Shown: positions 7,148 to 14,971 of the stretch, piece by piece | Layout of the letters: every line of letters begins with the position of its first letter | Numbering within the stretch: the stretch's first letter is position 1 | Assembly: GCA_902526075.1 (NCBI GenBank) | Contig: CABZJM010000001.1 | Span: 66,829-130,828 of the forward strand | Direction of reading: 5' to 3' | DNA: 64,000 bases | Source: an uncultured Bacteroidota bacterium | GTDB lineage: Bacteria; Bacteroidota; Bacteroidia; Flavobacteriales; Flavobacteriaceae | Notes under the pieces: generated by a model | The model's database searches: none | What the model was told of the DNA's origin: nothing | The model's input: only the letters and a program-made list of their open reading frames with translations | Translations under genes and position numbers: made by a program

Positions 7148-9539
7148 AATATTAATTATTTTTCTGTTCTTTTCGGAGACAATTATATCTCAGCAAATTT
7201 TTTCAGGGTATATAATTGATGAAGAGACCAATGAAGCCATCGGTGGAGTAAAAATATACTCTAAATCTGATGGTCTTTTGGAAATTTCAGATGAAAAAGG
7301 GTTTTATTCATTTGAAGCTTATAAGAATGAATTAATCAGTTTTTATTTGGAAAATTATGAGTTAAATGAAAAAAAAATAGATCAAAATGAGACCATATAT
7401 CTCAAACCACTTGTGGAAAATTTAGATGAAATTGAAATTATTGTTAGAAATGAAAAGATTTTTTCACTACAGAGATTAAATGCAGTTGAAGGTACTAGTA
7501 TATTCGAAGGAAAGAAAAGTGAAGTTGTATTAGTTGATCAAAGTATGGCAAACTTAGCGAGTAATAATTCGAGACAGATTTACTCACAGGTGGCTGGTTT
7601 AAATATTTTTCAAAATGATGATGCGGGTTTACAACTAAACATTGGCGGTAGAGGCTTGGACCCAAATAGAACATCAAATTTCAATACTAGACAAAATGGA
7701 TATGATATAAGCGCTGATGTTTTGGGGTATCCTGAAAGCTACTACACTCCACCTTCTGAGGGTCTGAGTAATATACAAATCGTAAGGGGTGCAGCTTCTT
7801 TGCAATATGGTACACAGTTTGGTGGATTAGTTAATTTTGTGATGAAAGAGCCAAAAAAAAATCAAAGACAAGAAATTATAACAAGAAACTCTTTCGGTAG
7901 TAATAATTTATTCACAAATTTTACAAGTTATAAAGGTTCTAAAAATAAATTTAGATATTATGCATATTTTAATTTTAAGCAAGGAGATGGTTTCAGAGAT
8001 AACTCTTATTTTAATTCGAAAAACTTTTTTATTAAAACTATTTATGATATTAATCAGGAATCAAAATTATCATTTGACCTAACCTATTTTACATACCTTA
8101 CACAACAAGCAGGAGGATTAAACGATCAAATGTTTTCAAACAATCCTTTTCAAAGTAATAGAGCGAGAAATTGGTTCAATGTTGATTGGCTATTATATAA
8201 TTTAAGATATGATCATGAATTTGATATAAAAAAATCATTATCTGTTAGTTTCTTTGGACTGAACGCAGTAAGAAATGCACTTGGCTTTAGAGTAAACAGA
8301 GTTGATCAAGTTGATAGTAATGGCCCACGTGACTTGATAAGTGGAGATTTTAATAATTTTGGCTTGGAGGCTAAGTTTTTAAATAATTATAAGCTATTTA
8401 ACAAAGAATCAATTTTTGTATTAGGTTCAAAATTATATTTTGCTACTAATTATAGTAGACAAGGTCCAGGATCAGACTTTTCTGATGCAGATTTTGATTT
8501 TTATAATGATAGTTTTCCTGCATATTCAAACCAATCAAACTACAAGTATCCAAATAAGAATATTTCCTTTTTCGCCGAAAATATAATTAATATCAATGAT
8601 GGGCTTACAATAACACCAGGATTCAGATTAGAATATATAAATACTCAAGCTCGAGGTCAATTTGAGAGAATCGTTCTCGATGCAGCACAAAATGTTATTC
8701 AGCATGATACTATTTTGGAAAATAGAAAGAATGAAAGATTGTTTTTGTTGACCGGAGTTGGTGTTTCTCAAAAACTAGAAAATGATGTAGAATTGTATGC
8801 TAATTACTCCCAGAATTATCGTTCTGTCACCTTTGCTGACATTAGTACTGTTAACCCAGCATACGCTATAGACCCCGAGATATCAGATGAAGAAGGCTAT
8901 ACTATAGACTTGGGTTTAAGGGGTAACTATGATAATTTATTTAGTTTTGATGCTAACATCTTTCACCTTGCTTACAATAACAGAATTGGCTTTGTTCAAA
9001 GGTTATTTGATGATGGTAATGTTAAGGCATATAGAACAAACACTGGTGATGCTAATATTTATGGTTTGGAAAGTTTACTGGATATTAATCTAAAAAAAGT
9101 TTTACAGCTTAATTCTGCATACATATTTAATACATTTTTGAACCTTTCAATCATCGAATCCAAATACATAAAATCAGATGAACCTGGGGTAAAGGGTAAG
9201 GAGGTAGAATTTGTACCTAAATATAACATCAAGTATGGAATCAAATTTGGATATAAAAACTTCACATCATACCTTCAATATTCATATTTAGCAAGTCAGT
9301 TCTCAGATTCTTCAAATTCAGTAGAGTCAAATTTAAGTGGTGTAATAGGCCAAATTCCAGCTTATGATATACTAGACATTTCAGTAAATTATAAATTGGG
9401 TAAAATTAAGCTTGAAACGGGTGTAAATAATATTTTAAATACTTCTTATTTCACTAGAAGGGCTACAGGATATCCAGGACCTGGAATAATTCCCTCACCA
9501 CCGAGAAACTATTATCTAACTTTGCAATATAAATTTTAG
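7125..9539 (+). CDS. TonB-dependent outer-membrane receptor (FecA-like)
   Basis: An 804-residue protein: signal peptide (1-21), an N-terminal carboxypeptidase-regulatory-like beta-sandwich (about 25-95, IFSGYIIDEETNEAIGGVKIYS), a plug domain (about 120-240, with NIQIVRGAASLQYG and FGGLVNFVMK), then a long beta-barrel ending in YYLTLQYKF with a terminal aromatic. Plug and barrel resemble ferric-citrate/siderophore receptors. The substrate cannot be read from sequence, but the imelysin and HTTM partners point to iron. It starts inside the end of the HTTM gene and is followed after 1 nt by the DCC gene. Confidence 0.88.
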   Translation: MKSKVYFKILIIFLFFSETIISQQIFSGYIIDEETNEAIGGVKIYSKSDGLLEISDEKGFYSFEAYKNELISFYLENYELNEKKIDQNETIYLKPLVENLDEIEIIVRNEKIFSLQRLNAVEGTSIFEGKKSEVVLVDQSMANLASNNSRQIYSQVAGLNIFQNDDAGLQLNIGGRGLDPNRTSNFNTRQNGYDISADVLGYPESYYTPPSEGLSNIQIVRGAASLQYGTQFGGLVNFVMKEPKKNQRQEIITRNSFGSNNLFTNFTSYKGSKNKFRYYAYFNFKQGDGFRDNSYFNSKNFFIKTIYDINQESKLSFDLTYFTYLTQQAGGLNDQMFSNNPFQSNRARNWFNVDWLLYNLRYDHEFDIKKSLSVSFFGLNAVRNALGFRVNRVDQVDSNGPRDLISGDFNNFGLEAKFLNNYKLFNKESIFVLGSKLYFATNYSRQGPGSDFSDADFDFYNDSFPAYSNQSNYKYPNKNISFFAENIININDGLTITPGFRLEYINTQARGQFERIVLDAAQNVIQHDTILENRKNERLFLLTGVGVSQKLENDVELYANYSQNYRSVTFADISTVNPAYAIDPEISDEEGYTIDLGLRGNYDNLFSFDANIFHLAYNNRIGFVQRLFDDGNVKAYRTNTGDANIYGLESLLDINLKKVLQLNSAYIFNTFLNLSIIESKYIKSDEPGVKGKEVEFVPKYNIKYGIKFGYKNFTSYLQYSYLASQFSDSSNSVESNLSGVIGQIPAYDILDISVNYKLGKIKLETGVNNILNTSYFTRRATGYPGPGIIPSPPRNYYLTLQYKF

Positions 9540-9540
9540 A

Positions 9541-9930
9541 ATGGAAAAAATAATAATTGTTTTTGATGGTTTTTGTGTTTTATGTAATAATTATGTAAGG
9601 TGGGTATCAAAAAGAAACCCTAACAAAAACATTTATTTTACCAATTTTGATAGTGATTATATAAAAAATAATTACCCAAAGTTAAATTTAGGTGATACCG
9701 TATTCATCATAACAGAAGGTGATCAAATTTTGGAACGGTCTCAGGCAATCAAGTATTGTTTAAAACATGTCAAGCTTAACTATTTTTTGAAAACTATAAT
9801 TAAGTTATCACCAAACTTTTTATTAGATATATTTTACCGACTTATAGCGAAGAATAGATATTTTTTATTTGGTAAACTGGACGTTTGTTCCATCCCTGAT
9901 GATGTAAATCAAGAAAACATCTTGTTTTAA
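9541..9930 (+). CDS. DCC family thiol-disulfide oxidoreductase-like protein (DUF393)
   Basis: A 129-residue cytoplasmic protein with the DUF393 N-terminal motif as DGFCVLC (residues 9-15), giving a CxxC redox pair, and YRLIAKNRYFLFG near residues 100-112, typical of the family. DCC proteins are annotated as thiol-disulfide oxidoreductases but their substrates are unknown. It is the last gene of the iron operon, and HTTM and DCC domains often neighbour each other or are fused (recalled), which fits this operon. Its end overlaps the end of the convergent hmuY-like gene by 4 nt. Confidence 0.8.
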   Translation: MEKIIIVFDGFCVLCNNYVRWVSKRNPNKNIYFTNFDSDYIKNNYPKLNLGDTVFIITEGDQILERSQAIKYCLKHVKLNYFLKTIIKLSPNFLLDIFYRLIAKNRYFLFGKLDVCSIPDDVNQENILF

Positions 9931-10550
9931 TCAAATGTTGTAGCTCCTTGGTTTGGTTGATACACATAATTAAATGTGTAATACCTGCTTTGATCAGTAA
10001 AGGCATCAGGACTTTCAGGAGCACCTAAATAATAACTTAAAATTTCTGCTTTTGCATACCTGTTGTCATGAGTTCTAAATACCAAGATTTTTCCAGGGGT
10101 TGGACTAATTAGAAAAGTTGGGGAACCTGAGTAAGTATACCACCCATTTCCACTTCCAGTTGGAATAGCATAGCCACTCTCCGAATCTTGTGTTAATAAG
10201 GAGGTGTCAACAATTTGCATTTCATCCATTGTTCCCTCAAAAATATAGGCAGCTGCATTACCATTTCTTTCTGGCTCATCATCTGTTCCTAACGAAACAC
10301 CTCCATTAACAATAATTGATGTTCCTCTGAATCCGATATCCCAATTAGTTTCACTTTCCGTTTGAACTCCATCTTCAAAATTAAATTTTGTGAATGGTCC
10401 AGAAATTGATTGACCCTGACTTCCTTCTTGTGGCGCATAAAGGTCTTCAACAGTGATGCTAACAGAGTCAATTCCAATACTATTATCATCTTCACAGCTA
10501 AAAGAGAACAATAATATAATACAAGTAGTAAAAAATTTGATTTTTTTCAT
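9927..10550 (-). CDS. HmuY-like haem-binding lipoprotein
   Basis: A 207-residue lipoprotein with lipobox FSFSC and acidic EDD right after the cysteine, indicating surface export. The mature domain reads WDIGFRGTSIIVNGG (about 82-96) and ILVFRTHDNRYAKAEILSYY followed by YYTFNYVYQPN, the characteristic strands of HmuY haemophores. Porphyromonas HmuY ligates haem with two His; here the mature chain has a single His (in RTHDN), so ligation must differ, perhaps through Met as in some Bacteroides relatives. It is transcribed with the TonB receptor 5 nt upstream, the usual hmuR-hmuY arrangement. Confidence 0.82.
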   Translation of the reverse strand: MKKIKFFTTCIILLFSFSCEDDNSIGIDSVSITVEDLYAPQEGSQGQSISGPFTKFNFEDGVQTESETNWDIGFRGTSIIVNGGVSLGTDDEPERNGNAAAYIFEGTMDEMQIVDTSLLTQDSESGYAIPTGSGNGWYTYSGSPTFLISPTPGKILVFRTHDNRYAKAEILSYYLGAPESPDAFTDQSRYYTFNYVYQPNQGATTFD

Positions 10551-10555
10551 AATTG

Positions 10556-12628
10556 CTAATTTATATTATAACCAACTCGGCAAAAGTAAATTCTTCCACT
10601 TAAATTTGAAATATTTTCTGAATCTAAATAATTAAAAATATTTTCTATTCCTGCCGACAAAGTTAATTTCGAATTTATAATCTTGTTTATATTTACATTT
10701 CCAGTAAGATGTCCATTTACAAACTTGTCATATTTATCTAAATAGTTGTTCGAATTACTATCATACAAACCATATTTACTTCTGTATTTAAATCTAAGGT
10801 TTGTGCTGAAATTTTTGTCAAGATTATTGTAATTAATTTTAATTATACCCATATGTCTTGATCTGTTATATAAACCAAAATAGTCTTTTTTATTCAGTCT
10901 GAAAGCAGGAGATGTAGGTGTTAACCTTGCATATACTTCACCATTTTCAAATGCTTTTCTAGCGTCTAGGTCATACGCATATAGTAGCTGATATCCAACA
11001 GAAAAGCTAAAATAGTTATCAGCTTTATATTTTGTATTAATATCAAAACCAAATGTTGAAACATTATTTACATTATAGTATGAAAATACATTTTGACCAT
11101 TTGTTTTATTTGCAATTACACGATAATCAATTAGGTTTTTGGCTGAATTACTAAAAAGATTGGTGTATAAACTAATTTTCTCATCTAAATCTCTGTCATA
11201 TCCAATATTTACTCCAAAAGAACTTTCTGGACTTAGTGGATCTTCAAATTCATCAATAGGAACAATAATATTTGCAATTTGACCCTCACTAATCAGCTGA
11301 TTTAAGACATCATCAACTACGTTATAGCCAATTACGGTGTAGCCAACTGTTGAGTTGGAGAAATTGAAATATAGTTGTCTAAAGTCAGGTGTTTTATAAC
11401 CATATCCTGTGGAAATCTTTATAGATTCGTTATTTTGTATTTTGTAAATACCTGAGAATTTTGGACTAACCTGTGATTTATATTCTTTGTATTTGTCAAA
11501 TCTTCCACCTAATATTAAGTTAACCTTTTCATTCGGATTATAATCGTATTGAAAATAAATAAATGGTGAGTTTTGTTTTGGTTCTATTTCAAAATATGTC
11601 CTGTTTAAAGTTTCATATTCATTACCCAAACCAAAGACAAATTCCTTTTTATTACTAATCTTGTAAACTGTCTTAATTTCGGGTTTTAAAAATATCTGAT
11701 CATAAAAACTTTCACTGAATCTATTACCTTGTTCATCATCTAAAAATTCATCTCCAAAATAAGATGTAAAATATACTTCAAAATCAGTTCTAATTTTGTC
11801 TGCTTGGTGACTTATTATAAAATTTATATTGTCCTCAGATGTAAACGTTTCTCCACTTAATGAGTTGGGGGCTATATTATCAATTAATTGAGTATAGTAT
11901 CTCGCATTAATTTTAATTTTTAAACTTTCACCTAAATTTTGTCCTAACTTAATTTGAATAGTATTCGTTTTGAATTTATTCACCGTATTTAACCCATCAC
12001 CTTCAATTAAATCATATCCATCACTAGAATAATTATTAAAAAAAACTGAGCTATAAAAATTATTCTTTTTGTAGCTAAACAGTACATTGTTATCAGAAGA
12101 ATTGTGTGTCTCGTAAGAAGATGAAAAATTACCTTTTAATCCGGTTTTAGGTTTTTCCGTAATTATATTTACAACACCAGCAAATGCATTATTTCCGTAA
12201 AGACTTGATGATGGCCCTCGAACAATTTCTATTTGCTTTATATTTCCAACTGAAATTCTATTTAAGTCTAAAGTGCCAGCTGTTCTGCCAATCAGAGGTT
12301 GATTATCAATAAGAATTAAAGTATATTCTGAATCAAGGCCTTGCATCTGGATTCCTTCACCACCACCAAAATCAGAAACAGTTATTAAACCTAGTTCTTC
12401 GTTAATAACGTCAGATAACCTAGTTGCGTTTATTTTTTCTATTTCATCTTTTTTTATGATAGATGCATTAAGTGGAAGTGATGAAAGAACTCTTTCTGTT
12501 TTTGTCGCAGTTATGATAACTTCGTCAAGATTATTATTTGTGGAATCAATTTTAAAGTTAGATGGTTGACCCAAGACAAATTTTGAGAAAAGAATTAAAA
12601 TAAAATAAATAGTCGATTTCTTAATCAA
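10556..12628 (-). CDS. TonB-dependent receptor, HmuR-like haem receptor
   Basis: A 690-residue receptor with signal peptide, TonB-box-like region near NNNLDEVIITATKTERVLSS, plug domain (IKQIEIVRGPSSSLYGNNAFAGVVNIIT, given here as consecutive short motifs IEIVRGPSSSLYGNNAF and GVVNIIT) and a beta-barrel to the C-terminus. Coupling to the HmuY-like gene points to haem or haemoprotein uptake. The start is TTG at 12628: an in-frame TAG lies 6 nt upstream and there is no Met in the signal peptide to use instead. An upstream 44-nt element is shared with hemA. Confidence 0.82.
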   Translation of the reverse strand: MIKKSTIYFILILFSKFVLGQPSNFKIDSTNNNLDEVIITATKTERVLSSLPLNASIIKKDEIEKINATRLSDVINEELGLITVSDFGGGEGIQMQGLDSEYTLILIDNQPLIGRTAGTLDLNRISVGNIKQIEIVRGPSSSLYGNNAFAGVVNIITEKPKTGLKGNFSSSYETHNSSDNNVLFSYKKNNFYSSVFFNNYSSDGYDLIEGDGLNTVNKFKTNTIQIKLGQNLGESLKIKINARYYTQLIDNIAPNSLSGETFTSEDNINFIISHQADKIRTDFEVYFTSYFGDEFLDDEQGNRFSESFYDQIFLKPEIKTVYKISNKKEFVFGLGNEYETLNRTYFEIEPKQNSPFIYFQYDYNPNEKVNLILGGRFDKYKEYKSQVSPKFSGIYKIQNNESIKISTGYGYKTPDFRQLYFNFSNSTVGYTVIGYNVVDDVLNQLISEGQIANIIVPIDEFEDPLSPESSFGVNIGYDRDLDEKISLYTNLFSNSAKNLIDYRVIANKTNGQNVFSYYNVNNVSTFGFDINTKYKADNYFSFSVGYQLLYAYDLDARKAFENGEVYARLTPTSPAFRLNKKDYFGLYNRSRHMGIIKINYNNLDKNFSTNLRFKYRSKYGLYDSNSNNYLDKYDKFVNGHLTGNVNINKIINSKLTLSAGIENIFNYLDSENISNLSGRIYFCRVGYNIN

Positions 12629-12673
12629 AATCTAAATTTTAAATAAATATAATTACCATAATTTAATTAATAA

Positions 12674-12717
12674 TAACGATTAAAGTTCTTTTATATAGTA
12701 TAAAGTTCAATCTGTTA
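12674..12717 (-). promoter_or_regulatory. 44-nt upstream element, copy 2 (hmuR-like gene)
   Basis: Ungapped match to 3111-3154 at 35 of 44 positions, with the invariant blocks AGTTCTTTTA and AGTTCAATCTGTTA at identical spacing. It ends 45 nt before the TTG start of the receptor gene. Between element and gene I see only an imperfect -7 (TATATTTA on the minus strand). Confidence 0.55.
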
Positions 12718-12767
12718 TTTAATGGAGGAAGGCGATAAAGTATCGATAAAAGTTGGATAAAAAAAAG

Positions 12768-12840
12768 TGACCTGGCTGGGGCTCGAACCCAGGACCCTCT
12801 CCTTAAAAGGGAGATGCTCTACCAACTGAGCTACCAGGTC
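12768..12840 (-). tRNA. tRNA-Lys (anticodon TTT)
   Basis: 73 nt on the minus strand. The acceptor stem GACCTGG pairs with CCAGGTC, discriminator A. D-arm GCTCAGTTGGTAGAGC; anticodon loop CTTTTAA gives TTT (Lys AAA/AAG); T-arm CTGGGTTCGAGCCCCAG. CCA is not encoded. A run of eight T follows the 3' end, consistent with termination. Confidence 0.96.
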
Positions 12841-12862
12841 AAATTTAATTACTTTGAGGCTG

Positions 12863-12870
12863 CAAATATA
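12863..12870 (-). promoter_or_regulatory. -7 promoter element of tRNA-Lys
   Basis: Minus strand TATATTTG, 22 nt upstream of the mature tRNA 5' end, a perfect TAnnTTTG. Confidence 0.55.
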
Positions 12871-12911
12871 AAATGTTTAATTTATATTACAATGCTTTTA
12901 AGAAAGAATTA

Positions 12912-13430
12912 ATGAATATTGTTTTAATCGGATATATGGGGTCTGGAAAATCTTTAATAGGGTCTCATCTGGCTAAAAAAATGAAATATAAATTTATTGA
13001 TTTAGATAAATATATAGAAACAAACGAGGGCTGTTCCATTTCTAAAATATTTAATGATTCAGGAGATATATATTTCAGAAAGATAGAAACTAAGTATTTA
13101 ATTAAATGTCTTTTAGAAAACAATAATATTGTTCTTTCATTAGGAGGTGGTACACCATGTTATAATGAAAATTTAAAGTATATTAACTCAACTAATAACT
13201 TATCTATATATCTAAAAAATAATAATGTCGAGCTTTCTAAAAGACTCTTTAAAAATAATAATAATAGACCTCTTATTTCATCAATAAAATCTGAAAAAAA
13301 AATGATTGAATTTGTATCAAAACATCTTTTTGAACGTGAGGTGTTTTATAGCAAGGCTAGTATCACCATTGATTGTTATAAAAAGGATATTTATGCTATT
13401 TGTGATTTGATAATTTCAAATCTAAACTAA
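12912..13430 (+). CDS. aroK: Shikimate kinase
   Basis: Phosphorylates shikimate at the 3-hydroxyl in the chorismate pathway. From the ATG at 12912 it opens MNIVLIGYMGSGKS, with the Walker A loop at residues 7-14; the acidic substrate motif FIDLDKYIE, the LSLGGG motif near residue 75, and a lid Arg region (NNNRPL) follow. The length of 172 residues is standard. An upstream in-frame ATG at 12873 would add 13 residues that the family lacks. It converges on the phosphoribosyltransferase gene with a 9-nt overlap at the 3' ends. Confidence 0.94.
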   Translation: MNIVLIGYMGSGKSLIGSHLAKKMKYKFIDLDKYIETNEGCSISKIFNDSGDIYFRKIETKYLIKCLLENNNIVLSLGGGTPCYNENLKYINSTNNLSIYLKNNNVELSKRLFKNNNNRPLISSIKSEKKMIEFVSKHLFEREVFYSKASITIDCYKKDIYAICDLIISNLN

Positions 13431-13919
13431 GAAAGCTTCAATTTTTTTTTCGTCTATAGCTACCTCAACTTTATTTTGAATAGAAGTTGAAAGTGATAAT
13501 CCTTTGAAATCTACCTTGATAGGATATTTTTTATGATTTCTATCTACCAAAACAGCCGTTTTTAAAGCTTTAATTTTGGTGTTTAAAAAATATTTTACCG
13601 AATACATTAATGTAGCTCCAGAATTTAAAACATCATCAACTACAACTACATATTTGTTTTGGTATTCATCAAAACTTATTGATGTTGTGATATCATTTAG
13701 TGGGTTTTTTTTATCAATTTTTATTTTACATAGTTTGATATTGCTATTCGAAATTTCGCTTATTTCCTGAGATATTTTCTTCGCAATAATAAATCCATTT
13801 ACCTCAACACCAGCAATAATTATTTCATCTTGACCATTGTTTGATTCAATTATTTGAAGAGAAATCCTTCTAATCTTTTTTTTAATTGATTCAAAATCTA
13901 AAATTTTTTCCTTGTCCAT
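13422..13919 (-). CDS. Phosphoribosyltransferase family protein
   Basis: A 165-residue type I phosphoribosyltransferase with the PRPP-binding motif VVVVDDVLNSGATLM (about 91-105) and an upstream loop IAGVEVNGFIIAKKI. Closest in feel to PyrR-like or hypoxanthine-type enzymes, but the flexible hood is too divergent to name a base. Its position beside aroK is common in flavobacteria (recalled). It is divergent from the FKBP lipoprotein, with promoter elements for both genes lying within 20 nt of each other. Confidence 0.82.
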   Translation of the reverse strand: MDKEKILDFESIKKKIRRISLQIIESNNGQDEIIIAGVEVNGFIIAKKISQEISEISNSNIKLCKIKIDKKNPLNDITTSISFDEYQNKYVVVVDDVLNSGATLMYSVKYFLNTKIKALKTAVLVDRNHKKYPIKVDFKGLSLSTSIQNKVEVAIDEKKIEAFLV

Positions 13920-13959
13920 AAAAGATTGTTAAATAAATAAAATATGTTCTTTATAATTG

Positions 13960-13979
13960 TATTTTTGCTGACAAAGTTA
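13960..13979. promoter_or_regulatory. Closely packed divergent -7 elements
   Basis: Plus-strand TATTTTTG at 13960-13967 (21 nt before the FKBP ATG) and minus-strand TAACTTTG at 13972-13979 (upstream of the phosphoribosyltransferase). The polymerases would compete. The plus-strand element also shows that the FKBP start is 13989, not an upstream in-frame ATG at 13944. Confidence 0.45.
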
Positions 13980-13988
13980 AGTCAATCT

Positions 13989-14969
13989 ATGAAATTTAAA
14001 GTATATTTTTTTCTAATCACAATTTTGTTAGTAGGTTTTTCCTGCGGAGATGATGATGACGATGGTATTATTGAGGTTCCTGAAGCTGATAGAACGGAAC
14101 AGCAGGTCATAGATAATGATTCACTTGTAAGCTTTTTGCAGTCTAATTATGTTGATGCGTCAATTTTGACAAACAATCCTACAATTTCTTTTACTGAAAT
14201 TGAGATTAATCAATTACCTGATGACGGAGAATTACCAAACCCAGATCAAAACTCTTTACTTATTGATGTCGTTGAGACCTTGACAACAACATATTTCGAT
14301 GTAGAATATGAATATTATATTCTAAAAATTAATCAAGGTGGTTCAGAAAATTCACCTAATTTTTCGGATAAAGTAAGGGTTTCATACGAGGGCACTTTAA
14401 TGGATAACACAGTATTTGATAGTTCATCTACACCTGTAGATTTTGACCTTACATCAACAATCGCTGGTTGGGGTAGGGTATTACCTGAGTTTAATATTGC
14501 TGAGGATTTTGTAATCAATTCCGACGGAACAGTTACATATAATAACCCTGGAATTGGTATAATGTTCTTGCCTTCAGGGCTAGGATACTACTCCGCTGCT
14601 GCTGGAACAGTTCCTGTATATTCAAATTTAATTTTTAAATTTAAAGTATTTCAATCTGAATTAAATGATCATGATTTTGATAATGTACCATCTCATTTAG
14701 AGGATATTAATGGAGATTATGATCTTACAAACGATAACTCAGATGATGATACTTTTGCTGATTTTGTTGATTCTGATGATGATAATGATGGAACTTTGAC
14801 AATTGACGAGGATTTAGAACCTGACATTGATTTAACAGTGGATAGGGACGGAGATGGTGACCCAACAAATGACATTGGAGATGGTGACCCAACAAATGAT
14901 GATACTGACGGAGATGGTACTCCTAACTATCTAGATCCAGATGACACAGCGTCAAGAGACGACGACTAA
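13989..14969 (+). CDS. FKBP-type peptidyl-prolyl isomerase lipoprotein with acidic repeat tail
   Basis: A 326-residue lipoprotein: signal peptide with lipobox VGFSC, then GDDDDDG, a strong surface-export acidic signal. Residues about 115-215 form an FKBP domain (VRVSYEGTLMDNTVFDSS, IAGWGRVLPEF, GIMFLPSGLGYY), a proline isomerase fold for envelope protein folding. The C-terminal about 100 residues are almost pure Asp/Asn/Gly/Thr repeats (DSDDDNDGT, DGDGDPTND), resembling thrombospondin type 3 calcium-binding loops. The catalytic pocket is partly degenerate, so isomerase activity is likely but not certain. It is monocistronic and convergent with the transketolase genes. Confidence 0.85.
   Translation: MKFKVYFFLITILLVGFSCGDDDDDGIIEVPEADRTEQQVIDNDSLVSFLQSNYVDASILTNNPTISFTEIEINQLPDDGELPNPDQNSLLIDVVETLTTTYFDVEYEYYILKINQGGSENSPNFSDKVRVSYEGTLMDNTVFDSSSTPVDFDLTSTIAGWGRVLPEFNIAEDFVINSDGTVTYNNPGIGIMFLPSGLGYYSAAAGTVPVYSNLIFKFKVFQSELNDHDFDNVPSHLEDINGDYDLTNDNSDDDTFADFVDSDDDNDGTLTIDEDLEPDIDLTVDRDGDGDPTNDIGDGDPTNDDTDGDGTPNYLDPDDTASRDDD
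14850..14899 (+). repeat. 27-nt tandem repeat in the FKBP tail
   Basis: The unit begins GGAGATGGTGACCCAACAAA and recurs exactly 27 nt later for 23 nt, encoding GDGDPTND twice. Nucleotide-level identity implies recent duplication of a calcium-loop-like unit, so tail length probably varies between strains. Confidence 0.8.
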
Positions 14970-14971
14970 GA

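Noticed and set aside
13944-13988. In-frame upstream ATG of the FKBP lipoprotein
   Set aside because: It lies upstream of the -7 element and would put 15 residues ahead of a clean signal peptide.
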